Origin: JBPOHE01 sp052035915
GTDB taxonomy: Bacteria; Pseudomonadota; Gammaproteobacteria; Chromatiales; Chromatiaceae
NCBI GenBank assembly: GCA_052035915.1
Contig: JBPOHE010000039.1
Span: 1-32,301 of the forward strand
Reading direction: 5' to 3'
DNA: 32,301 bases
Part shown: positions 7,624 to 14,786 of the stretch, in pieces
Layout of the letters: each line of letters begins with the position of its first letter
Position numbering within the stretch: position 1 is the first letter of the stretch
Notes under the pieces: model-generated
What the model saw: the letters and a program-made list of their open reading frames with translations, nothing else
Databases searched by the model: none
What the model was told of the DNA's origin: nothing
Position numbers and translations under genes: made by a program

Positions 7624-10068
7624 TCATCCGGACGGGGATTTTGACCGGGATGGCTGGCGTGTCCGCCGCTTCTTGGGTTTGGTCGCCGGGGAAGCCGCCT
7701 CGGAAACCTCATCACCCGGGCTGACGAGATGCGGGCGCAAAGCCCCAGAGGCGGGGCGCTCCTTGGCCTCGCCGTCTTTGCGTTTCGAGCGGGTGGGCGT
7801 CGAGGCCGGGCTATTCGCCGACCCTCGGGACCAGCCGGAGCGGCGGCGCTTCGGGCCGGAGTCCGGAGAGGCATCCGCCTCGCCGGCGGCCGGGACGAAG
7901 TCGATCTTGCGTTCTTCGAGGTTGACCTGGGCCACTTTCACCCGGAACGGATCGCCCAGGCGGTATACCCGTCCGCTGCGTTCGCCGGTGAGCCGATGGC
8001 CGATGGGATCGAAGTGGTAATAATCGTTGCGCAGGGCGGTGATGTGCACCAGGCCGTCGACATAGAGACCCTTGAGTTCCACGAAAAGGCCGAAGGAGTT
8101 GACGCCGGAGATGAGGCCGTCGAATTCCTCGCCGAGCTTGTCCTGCATGTATTCGCACTTGAGCCAGGAGGTGACGTCGCGGGTAGCCTCATCGGCCCGA
8201 CGCTCGGTCATGGAACAGTGCTCACCCAGGGTCTGCAACTCCGGCAGGGAATGGGTGAAGTTGTCGCCTGTCCCGTCCAGCAGCCAATGCTTGATCGCGC
8301 GATGCACCACTAGGTCGGGGTAACGACGGATGGGCGAGGTGAAGTGGGTGTAGGCGTCGTAGGCGAGACCGAAATGACCGTTGTTGTTTGGGCTGTACAA
8401 CGCCTGGGAGAGGGAACGCAGCAAGACCGTTTGAATCAGATGGGCATCGCCGCGTTCCCGGGTCGAATCGAGGAGGAGGGCGAAATCTTTCGGCCCGGGT
8501 TTCGCCGTGCCGGGTAACCTCAGCCCCAATTCGCCGAGGAAGCGCTTCAGATCCTCGATCTTCTCCGCCGGGGGAGCCTCATGGATGCGAAACAGGGCCG
8601 GCATCTTGTTCCGGAGCAAGAGGCGGGCCGCGCAGAGATTGGCCGCCAGCATGCACTCCTCGATCAGGCGATGGGCGTCGTTGCGCTCGACCGCCACCAG
8701 ACGCTCGATCTTGCCCTGGGCATCGAATTCGATGCGGGTCTCATGGGTATCCAGATCGAGGGCGCCCCGTTGCTCCCGGGTGGCCCGCAACAGCCGATAG
8801 ATCTGTTCGAGGTCGCGTAACCTCGGCAGGAGTTTGGCGTACTTGGCCTCGAGTCTGGGATCGCTGCCGTCCAGTATGGCCGCGACCTCGTCATAGGTGA
8901 GCCGCGCCCGGGAACGCATGACGCCGGGGAAAAAACGCGAGCGGACGATGTCACCGGAATCCTTGATATACATCTCGCAGGTCAGGCAGAGCCGGTCCAC
9001 CTCCGGGTTGAGGGAACAGAGACCGTTCGAGAGGACCTCGGGCAGCATGGGGATGACCCGGTCGGGAAAATACACCGAGTTGCCACGGAGTTTCGCCTCG
9101 GCATCCAGGGCCGTGCCCGGACGCACATAGGCGGAGACATCGGCGATGCACACCAGCAGGCGCCAGCCCTTGGGGGTGCGGGCGCAGTAGACGGCGTCGT
9201 CGAAGTCCCGGGCGTCGACCCCGTCGATGGTCACCAGGGCCAGCTTTCTCAGGTCGGTGCGACCGCTCTTGGCCGCTTCCTCGACCTGGGTACCGAGTCC
9301 GGCGATCTCTTGCTCCACCGCCTCGGGCCACACCACCGGCAGCTCGAAGGTGCGGATGGCGATGTCGGTCTCCATCCCCGGGGCGAGGTGCTCACCCAGC
9401 ACCTCCAGGATGCGACCCAGGGGAAGGCTGCTAGCGGAGGGATATTCGGTGATCTCCGCCACCACGATGTCGCCCTTGCGGGCGTTCCCCAGTTCCGTGG
9501 GCGGGATGACGATATCATGGTGCAGGCGCTGATTGTCCGGCTTCACGAAGCCGATACCGGCCTCGCAACGGAGACGACCGACGACGCGGCGGGTATTGCG
9601 TTCGAGGACCTCCACCAGGGCGCCCTCGCGCCGACCCCGGGCGTCGATGCCGGTGACCCGGACCACGGCCCGATCGTCGTGCATCAGCGAGCGCATCTCC
9701 CGGGGCGAGAGAAAGAGATCCTCACCGCCGGTATCGGGTTGGAGAAAGCCGAAACCGTCGGGATGGCCGATCACCCGTCCGGCGATCAGATCGCGGCGAT
9801 TGACCAGGCAATAGAGACCACGGCGATTGCGCACTAACTGGCCGTCCCGCACCATGGCGTTGAGTCGGCGATCCAGGGCCTCGCGCAGGGCTCCACCCTG
9901 GAGACGCAACAGCCCGGCGATGTCGTCGAAGCCCAGGGGCAGGCCCTGCTCGGTCAAACGCTCGAGGATGTACTCGCGGCTTGGTATCGGATTTTCGTAT
10001 TTGCGAGCCTCACGCTCGCGGAAGGGGTCGAGATCGACGGCGCTGTTCCGTCGGGCTGTCCTTTTCAC
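7624..10068 (-). CDS. rnr: Ribonuclease R (3'-5' exoribonuclease)
   Basis: RNase R degrades structured RNA 3' to 5', including rRNA and mRNA decay intermediates. The 814-residue protein shows an N-terminal winged-helix region, cold-shock domains (VIGHPDGFGFLQPD near residue 98) and the RNB catalytic domain. That domain has the metal-binding VDARDFDDAVYC block near residue 283. A C-terminal S1 domain contains FGLFVELKGLYVDGLVHI. It ends in a lysine/arginine-rich tail typical of RNase R. The likely start is a GTG at 10068; the ribosome site is weak. It is the first gene of the rnr-rlmB(-GNAT) set, divergent from tRNA-Leu. The tail distinguishes it from RNase II. Confidence 0.95.
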   Translation of the reverse strand: MKRTARRNSAVDLDPFREREARKYENPIPSREYILERLTEQGLPLGFDDIAGLLRLQGGALREALDRRLNAMVRDGQLVRNRRGLYCLVNRRDLIAGRVIGHPDGFGFLQPDTGGEDLFLSPREMRSLMHDDRAVVRVTGIDARGRREGALVEVLERNTRRVVGRLRCEAGIGFVKPDNQRLHHDIVIPPTELGNARKGDIVVAEITEYPSASSLPLGRILEVLGEHLAPGMETDIAIRTFELPVVWPEAVEQEIAGLGTQVEEAAKSGRTDLRKLALVTIDGVDARDFDDAVYCARTPKGWRLLVCIADVSAYVRPGTALDAEAKLRGNSVYFPDRVIPMLPEVLSNGLCSLNPEVDRLCLTCEMYIKDSGDIVRSRFFPGVMRSRARLTYDEVAAILDGSDPRLEAKYAKLLPRLRDLEQIYRLLRATREQRGALDLDTHETRIEFDAQGKIERLVAVERNDAHRLIEECMLAANLCAARLLLRNKMPALFRIHEAPPAEKIEDLKRFLGELGLRLPGTAKPGPKDFALLLDSTRERGDAHLIQTVLLRSLSQALYSPNNNGHFGLAYDAYTHFTSPIRRYPDLVVHRAIKHWLLDGTGDNFTHSLPELQTLGEHCSMTERRADEATRDVTSWLKCEYMQDKLGEEFDGLISGVNSFGLFVELKGLYVDGLVHITALRNDYYHFDPIGHRLTGERSGRVYRLGDPFRVKVAQVNLEERKIDFVPAAGEADASPDSGPKRRRSGWSRGSANSPASTPTRSKRKDGEAKERPASGALRPHLVSPGDEVSEAASPATKPKKRRTRQPSRSKSPSG

Positions 10069-10112
10069 TGCAGGCGAGCCTTACGATAAAGATATGATCG
10101 GTGATTGTAGCG

Positions 10113-10141
10113 TTGACAAGGTGGCACTGTCTCGGTACATT
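10113..10141 (+). promoter_or_regulatory. Sigma-70 promoter of tRNA-Leu
   Basis: A perfect -35 hexamer TTGACA (10113-10118) is followed after exactly 17 bases by TACATT (10136-10141), which matches the -10 consensus at four of six positions. Transcription would begin near 10148, about 37 bases upstream of the mature tRNA. This is the strongest promoter visible in the window. Confidence 0.75.
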
Positions 10142-10184
10142 TCTGCGGCCTAACTTGGTTTGCTTGTCGGCGGCCAAGTCTCCA

Positions 10185-10271
10185 GCCGAGGTGGCGGAAT
10201 TGGTAGACGCGCTAGATTCAGGTTCTAGTGGGGGCAACCCTGTGAAGGTTCAAGTCCTTTCCTCGGCACCA
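10185..10271 (+). tRNA. tRNA-Leu (anticodon CAG)
   Basis: This is an 87-nt class II tRNA with an encoded CCA end. The acceptor arms GCCGAGG and CCTCGGC pair fully. The D-arm reads TGGCGGAATTGGTAGACGC, and the anticodon stem CTAGA/TCTAG encloses the loop TTCAGGT. The anticodon CAG is at 10219-10221 and reads CUG leucine codons. The T-arm contains GGTTCAAGTCC. The long variable arm (GGGGCAACCC region) is typical of leucine tRNAs. It has its own promoter and an intrinsic terminator, so it is a monocistronic unit. Confidence 0.96.
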
Positions 10272-10293
10272 ACGACAACACAGGTTTCAGCAT

Positions 10294-10318
10294 AAAAGGC
10301 TTCCTCGGAAGCCTTTTT
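10294..10318 (+). terminator. Intrinsic terminator after tRNA-Leu
   Basis: AAAAGGCTTCC and GGAAGCCTTTTT form a perfect stem with a very short loop, followed by a T-run. It begins 22 bases after the CCA end of the tRNA. Confidence 0.88.
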
Positions 10319-10373
10319 GCTTTTCCGTCTGACCTTCCAGCGCTTATCCGGCTGCCGATCCGAGGAGGATTCG

Positions 10374-11579
10374 ATGCGATTCGGTCTCGACCTCTTGCTG
10401 GAACAACCCCATCTGCGCCAACCCCTGGCCGGCCAGCGCCTGGCCCTGCTCGCCCATCCGGCCTCGGTGACGGGGGAGCTGGTGCACGCCCTGGACGCCC
10501 TGATGGGACTCGAGGATCTTCGGATCACCGCGGCCTTCGGTCCCCAACACGGGCTGCGGGGCGACAAGCAGGACAACATGATGGAATCGGCGGACTTCCG
10601 GGACCCGACCTATGGGATTCCGGTCTTCAGCCTCTACGGCGAGGTGCGTCGCCCGACCGCCGCCATGATGGACAGCTTCGATATCCTGCTGGTCGATCTC
10701 CAAGACCTGGGCTGCCGCATCTACACCTTCATCACCACCCTGCGCTATGTGTTGGAAGAGGCCGCCAGGTGGAACAAGGGGGTGTGGGTGCTGGATCGTC
10801 CCAATCCGGTGGGGCGGCCCATCGAAGGGCTGCGCTTGCGCCCAGGCTGGGAAAGCTTTGTCGGCGCCGGTCCTTTGCCCATGCGTCATGGCCTCACGCT
10901 CGGGGAGTTGGGACACTGGTTCATCCGCACCCTGGGGCTGGATGTCGAGTATCGGGTGATCCCCATGTCGGGTTGGGAGCCATCCACAGGGCCGGGCTAT
11001 GGCTGGCCCTTGGGGGAACGCACTTGGATCAATCCCAGTCCGAACGCGCCCAATCTCTGGATGGCCAGGTGTTATCCGGGCACCGTCATGCTCGAAGGCA
11101 CCACTTTATCCGAAGGTCGGGGGACCACCCGCCCGCTGGAACTCTTTGGCGCCCCGGACCTGGAGGCAGAGCGCTTGATCGCCGAGATGCAGTCGCTGGC
11201 GCCGGAGTGGTTGGCGGGCTGTCGACTCCGCCCTGGCTGGTTCGAGCCGACCTTCCACAAGCATCAGGGCCGGCTCTGCGCCGGGGTGCAGATCCATGTG
11301 GAGGATAGTGCCTACCGGCATCGGCTGTTTCGCCCCTGGCGCCTACAGGCCCTCGCCTTCAAGGCCATCCGGCGTTTGTATCCCGAATATCCCCTGTGGC
11401 GGGACTTTCCTTACGAATACGAACCGGACCGCTTGGCGATCGACCTCATCAACGGTTGCGACGACTTGCGCCTCTGGGTGGATGATCCGGCGGCAACAGC
11501 GGCGGATCTCGAGGCCCTGGCGGCTGAGGATGAAGCCTCCTGGCAGGAGGAACGGGAAGCCTTGTTACTCTATCGCTAG
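10374..11579 (+). CDS. NamZ / DUF1343 family protein (exo-beta-N-acetylmuramidase type)
   Basis: Family members characterised in other bacteria (NamZ, GH171) release terminal N-acetylmuramic acid from peptidoglycan fragments, so a role in wall turnover or recycling is likely. The 401 residues show the family landmarks: AFGPQHGLRGDKQD (residues 42-55), DRPNPVG with GLRLRPG shortly after, and PMRHGLTLGELG. Later come the YPGTVMLEGTTLSEGRGT block and GAPDLEAE. I chose the ATG at 10374 because GAGGAGG lies 6 bases upstream. The frame is open to 10317, but that part overlaps the tRNA terminator. No signal peptide is seen, which is unusual because many relatives are exported, so a cytoplasmic recycling role is possible. 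It is followed by the voltage-sensor-like gene. Confidence 0.88.
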   Translation: MRFGLDLLLEQPHLRQPLAGQRLALLAHPASVTGELVHALDALMGLEDLRITAAFGPQHGLRGDKQDNMMESADFRDPTYGIPVFSLYGEVRRPTAAMMDSFDILLVDLQDLGCRIYTFITTLRYVLEEAARWNKGVWVLDRPNPVGRPIEGLRLRPGWESFVGAGPLPMRHGLTLGELGHWFIRTLGLDVEYRVIPMSGWEPSTGPGYGWPLGERTWINPSPNAPNLWMARCYPGTVMLEGTTLSEGRGTTRPLELFGAPDLEAERLIAEMQSLAPEWLAGCRLRPGWFEPTFHKHQGRLCAGVQIHVEDSAYRHRLFRPWRLQALAFKAIRRLYPEYPLWRDFPYEYEPDRLAIDLINGCDDLRLWVDDPAATAADLEALAAEDEASWQEEREALLLYR

Positions 11580-11688
11580 CTGGCCGATCTCTTGGTCCGG
11601 GGGGCAAGCGCCACTCCGGCTACGACAGGAGGTTCGGCGTCCTCCTATACTCCCATTGTCGATCCATTCTCCTGCTCCTGTAACAACC

Positions 11689-12645
11689 ATGGCCCCAGCG
11701 CACGATTGCCTGAGTTCGAGGCACCAGGCGGCGACCCGCCGTGAAACCCTCATGTCGGCGCTGGCGCTGTTCTTTCTCCTCCTCAATGCCTTCGCCCTCC
11801 ATCTGCTGGAGCGCCACCCCGGGGATTTGGAACAACTCGGCTGGCTGGCTTGGCTCTTCGCCGCCAATTGGCTGCCGATCCTGGTGGAAGCGATCCAGGG
11901 CTACTGGCGGAGCGGGGAATATTCCTGGTCCGCCCGACGTCGGTTATGGCTGATTTGTTTGTTGCCCCCCTATCGCCTGGCGCTCTCCACCTATCCAGCG
12001 GGGAGGTGCTTTTGGTTGCCGGTCATCGGCTGGCAGGCCGCGGATCGGGAGTGTTACGACCGACTGGACCGCCTCTTCAGCATCCCCATGCTCTGCATGG
12101 CGACCCTGATCCTGCCGATCCTGGCGGTGGAGCATCTCTGGTCCGATGAGGTGGAGCGGTATCCGGCCCTGGCCCTGGGGCTCGATCTCGGGACTTCCCT
12201 GATCTGGCTCGCCTTCGCCATCGAGTTCATCATCATGTCGGCGGTGGCGGAGAAAAAATGGCTCTATGTCGCCCGCCATTGGGTCAATCTGCTGATCATC
12301 CTGCTGCCCTATCTGTCCTTTTTGCGCGGCTTGCAACTCATGCGTCTGGTGCGGTTGGGGAAGCTTACCAAGGCGCTCAAGATCTATCGCCTGCGGGGAT
12401 TGGGGATGCGGGCCTGGCAGGGGATCATCGCCCTGGAACTGGTCGAGCGTGTCCTGTTTCGCAGCCCCGAGGCACGCCTGCAACGACTCAGGGAGCAGGT
12501 CGAGGAGAAGGAGTTGGAACTGCTCCGACTGCGTCGGCGGGTCGCCGAGCTGGAGTCGCAGTTGGGGAGCACCCCAGTGCCGGTCGAGGCCGATCCCATT
12601 CCTGGGAGGGCGACGGCCCGCTGCCCGGAGGAAGGCTCGAACTGA
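11689..12645 (+). CDS. Pore-less voltage-sensor-domain membrane protein with C-terminal coiled coil
   Basis: This 318-residue membrane protein resembles the S1-S4 voltage sensor of the Ion_trans superfamily. Two hydrophobic segments (about 23-42 and 51-69) precede the sensor. S1 lies near 129-149 and S2 near 168-186, with an acidic E179. S3 lies near 195-211, where N200 stands at the usual aspartate place. S4 carries basic residues at every third position: R213, R219, R222, K225, K228, K231 and R234. No S5-pore-S6 follows. Instead a heptad-rich charged helix (about 255-293) suggests a dimeric coiled coil. That order recalls the Hv1 proton channel, but conduction is not shown. The start at 11689 is uncertain; an ATG at 11752 is also possible. 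Neither has a strong ribosome site. Confidence 0.7.
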   Translation: MAPAHDCLSSRHQAATRRETLMSALALFFLLLNAFALHLLERHPGDLEQLGWLAWLFAANWLPILVEAIQGYWRSGEYSWSARRRLWLICLLPPYRLALSTYPAGRCFWLPVIGWQAADRECYDRLDRLFSIPMLCMATLILPILAVEHLWSDEVERYPALALGLDLGTSLIWLAFAIEFIIMSAVAEKKWLYVARHWVNLLIILLPYLSFLRGLQLMRLVRLGKLTKALKIYRLRGLGMRAWQGIIALELVERVLFRSPEARLQRLREQVEEKELELLRLRRRVAELESQLGSTPVPVEADPIPGRATARCPEEGSN

Positions 12646-12742
12646 ATAAAATCGTCCGGCTTCATACCCTTTCCGAATACCTTTTGGGCTTCCAATGATG
12701 AGAGAAAGAGTCAAAAGGCATTGGTATAGGCCCTCACTTGTT

Positions 12743-12859
12743 CCGGGCATTGGCTGAAAATGACCAATTTTTGTTCTTCTTTCAAGAACAATGCGTAGTT
12801 CCATGCGGAATCGTTCTCCTCATAAGAACAATAGTACCCGCTTGGGCACCCATGCCCGA
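12743..12859. repeat. Palindromic GTTCTC double-hairpin element, copy 3
   Basis: This 117-bp copy sits between the voltage-sensor gene and the Uma2 gene. The left arm is CCGGGCATTGGCTGAAAATG and the right end is CCCATGCCCG. Hairpin 1 is an 8-bp stem, TTGTTCTT-5-AAGAACAA (12771-12791). Hairpin 2 is GTTCT-7-AGAAC (12813-12829). In hairpin 1 the change of C to T is matched by G to A on the other side, so pairing is preserved. Confidence 0.85.
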
Positions 12860-12872
12860 AGTACCCCAGTTC

Positions 12873-12936
12873 GGTCGGGTAAAAATAGGACCTTGCCCGA
12901 TACTTTATAATAGGCATCGGGCAGGGGTGCCCAACC
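12873..12936. repeat. 64-bp GTCGGGC palindromic repeat, copy 1
   Basis: It begins GGTCGGGTAAAAA and ends GGTGCCCAACC. The core is a hairpin, TGCCCGA (12894-12900) with TCGGGCA (12917-12923), whose loop contains TTTATA. A second copy at 30841-30904 has the same length, the same loop motif and the same end. The remaining gap before the Uma2 gene (12937-13071) holds only a possible 25-codon frame (12966-13040) that I do not support, and a GGGAGAGG ribosome site near 13062. Confidence 0.8.
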
Positions 12937-13071
12937 CGACTGTTACTGACACAGAGGTCCAGCTGATGGCCTCGATGACGGCAAACCGCCAGGCCGGGAG
13001 GCTATTTCCTTGGTGGCTGTCCAGGCTGGAACGGCACTGATTCTTTTTATATCACTTGACGGGAGAGGCCC

Positions 13072-13686
13072 ATGACCAGTCCGGCTCTACAAATGGTCTT
13101 CGATGCCGAGACCTATCTGACCTGGGAAGAACTTCAGACAGAGAAGCACGAGTACTTCCAGGGCGAGGTGTTCGCCATGGTGGGGGCGCGGCGCGAACAT
13201 GTGGTGGTGTCCGGCAATCTCTACGCCGCCTTCAAACAACGCCTGCGTGGCGGACCCTGTCAGGCCTATATCGCGGATTTGAAGCTGCGGGTGGAGGCCG
13301 TGGAGGCCTTTTTCTATCCGGACGTGATGGTCTCCTGCGATCCGCGGGATCATGCGGCGAGCCAATTCATCGAGAATCCGATCCTGATTGTGGAGGTGTT
13401 GTCGGACTCAACGGCCGCCTTCGATCGCGGAGGAAAGTTCGCCGCCTACCGCACCCTGCCTTCGCTACGGGAGTTTGTGCTGGTGGATATCCCCTCCCGA
13501 CGGGTGGAAAGCTTCCTGCGGGCACCGGACCGCGAATGGCGATTTCACGAGTATCTTCCTGAAGACGGGGACTGTCCCTTCCGGTCGCTGGGGGTTTCGA
13601 TTCCCTTCGAGGAGATCTTTGAAAACCTCGTTCCAGCCGCATCAGGAGATGACGGCGAACAGAGCCCGGGGGCTCCTGAGCGGTAG
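13072..13686 (+). CDS. Uma2 family (DUF820) putative endonuclease
   Basis: Uma2 proteins have a PD-(D/E)XK restriction-endonuclease-like fold. Their biological role is unproven; they are numerous in cyanobacteria and some gammaproteobacteria. The 204 residues include the N-terminal FDAETYLTWEELQTEKHE segment with the G-E-V/F turn. The core PDVMVSCDPRD lies near residues 83-93. ILIVEVLSDSTAAFDRGGKF follows near 103-122, and FVLVDIPSRRVESF near 137-150. PDV, then E107 in VEVLS, and the later basic residues match the predicted active-site pattern. The start at 13072 has GGGAGAGG upstream. The acidic C-terminal tail is probably disordered. It stands alone between repeats. Confidence 0.88.
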   Translation: MTSPALQMVFDAETYLTWEELQTEKHEYFQGEVFAMVGARREHVVVSGNLYAAFKQRLRGGPCQAYIADLKLRVEAVEAFFYPDVMVSCDPRDHAASQFIENPILIVEVLSDSTAAFDRGGKFAAYRTLPSLREFVLVDIPSRRVESFLRAPDREWRFHEYLPEDGDCPFRSLGVSIPFEEIFENLVPAASGDDGEQSPGAPER

Positions 13687-13738
13687 GTCCAGGCAACATC
13701 TGCCGAGGAAGGCGAATCCTTGCTCCCGAGCCTGGGGC

Positions 13739-13763
13739 AAAAAAACGGCTTTGTATAAGCCGT
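13739..13763 (-). terminator. Intrinsic terminator of the DUF3300-DUF2950 operon
   Basis: Read on the minus strand, ACGGCTT and AAGCCGT (arms at 13757-13763 and 13745-13751) form a 7-bp stem with a 5-base loop, followed by seven T residues (A-run at 13739-13745 on the plus strand). It begins 34 bases after the DUF2950 stop. Confidence 0.75.
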
Positions 13764-13785
13764 AGGGTACGCATCGCGTACCCTA
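13763..13785. repeat. Perfect 10-bp-arm palindrome TAGGGTACGC
   Basis: TAGGGTACGC (13763-13772), three bases, then GCGTACCCTA (13776-13785) make a perfect hairpin between the convergent Uma2 and DUF2950 genes, next to the terminator. It begins with GTAGGGT, like the 223-bp element at 30431, so it may be a small member of a wider GTAGGGT repeat group. That link is inferred. Confidence 0.65.
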
Positions 13786-13796
13786 TCTGGCTTGAG

Positions 13797-14729
13797 TCAC
13801 AAGACCGGATCGCTTACCGGCTCCCAACTCGAATCCGGGTTGTACTCGGTGATGGCGAGGGCCGTCTCCTTGGTCGCTTTCCCCAGGTCTTTTTGAAAAA
13901 CGATGCCCTGCTGATTGACGATAAAACTCATGATGCCGGAGGCTCCGTATTCGGCCGGATAGGCCAGCAACCCGAAGCCTTCGCTGAGATGTCCGTCCTT
14001 CAGATAGCTTCTCGAGCCCCCGGGCGCGTGAGCCCCCTGCGCCGTCAGGATACGAAAGTAGTAGCCATGGTAAGGAATGGGCTCGCCGCTAGCGTTATGC
14101 CGGTACCCTTCCGCGACCGCTTCGGCAACCAGTGGACCCAAGGGACTCGGTTCCTGGCCAGCCGCTATCGGCCAATACAGACCATCGCGTTTCCCCTCGC
14201 TACTGGCAAAACGGGTAGCATACTGGCGGACGCCGGAACCCATGGGGTCCTTGGCGGCGTATTCGTTCTGGGCCTCAACGTAGACACGCACGGTGGCTAT
14301 GGCATGGAGTTCATTCCTGCCGATGCGTCGATTCAGAAGTTCCTCCTTACCCGCGGACGTGTCGAAACGCCAGCCCTCTTTCTCCTTTACCAGGGGGATG
14401 GGAAAGGGCCAGTGATCCGTTCCGATCGAGAGCAAAGCCAGGTCAGCGGACCGACGTTGAATATGTGTGCCGGCCCGGGCGGCCGCGACAAAATGCTTGA
14501 GATCCTCCCTGTCCGCCACCTTGTCTCCCGATCTCAATTGCTCCACCTCGGGACCCAGGACATCCACCAAGGCCGCGGGATCCGTCGCCGCCGCCTTTAC
14601 CAAGGCCTCGACGGCCATCCTTGGGGTGGGGAAGTGGCGTGGCTCACCCATGGCCTCTTGCCCGACGACAACCATCAGCGTGGCCACGGCGGCCAACACC
14701 ACATGCTTACAATGACTGATCGTGCTCAT
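13797..14729 (-). CDS. DUF2950 family exported protein
   Basis: The function of this family is unknown. The 310-residue protein starts with a signal peptide (hydrophobic stretch LAAVATLMVVVG near residues 12-23, likely cut before EPRHF), so it acts in the periplasm or envelope. Family features include FPTPRMAVEALVKAA near residue 36, WPFPIPLVKEKEGWRFDT and GRNELHAIATVRVYVEAQNEY (shown by ends GRNELHAI and VEAQNEY). The C-terminal PYHGYYFRILTAQG and GLLAYPAEYGASGIMSF blocks follow. I chose ATG 14729, which has a GGAGA ribosome site 9 bases upstream. The frame is open to 14777, but that extension adds no family sequence. It follows a DUF3300 gene after 57 bp, a pairing seen repeatedly in proteobacteria, and probably shares its transcript. 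Confidence 0.9.
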   Translation of the reverse strand: MSTISHCKHVVLAAVATLMVVVGQEAMGEPRHFPTPRMAVEALVKAAATDPAALVDVLGPEVEQLRSGDKVADREDLKHFVAAARAGTHIQRRSADLALLSIGTDHWPFPIPLVKEKEGWRFDTSAGKEELLNRRIGRNELHAIATVRVYVEAQNEYAAKDPMGSGVRQYATRFASSEGKRDGLYWPIAAGQEPSPLGPLVAEAVAEGYRHNASGEPIPYHGYYFRILTAQGAHAPGGSRSYLKDGHLSEGFGLLAYPAEYGASGIMSFIVNQQGIVFQKDLGKATKETALAITEYNPDSSWEPVSDPVL

Positions 14730-14786
14730 GTATCCGATTCTCCAGTGTTTATGGCAATGGCAACTCTGCCGGCTCATGCGGTGTGC

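Noticed and set aside
11944..12804. A 286-codon minus-strand frame opposite the voltage-sensor gene
   Set aside because: Low-complexity, Gln/Pro-rich translation. The plus-strand frame has clear membrane helices and a regular S4 charge pattern.
12711..12917. A 68-codon minus-strand frame across palindromic copy 3
   Set aside because: It is made almost entirely of repeat sequence and is not open in the other copies.
12966..13040. A 25-codon frame just before the Uma2 gene, considered as a leader peptide
   Set aside because: No ribosome site and no attenuator-like hairpins or codon runs follow it.
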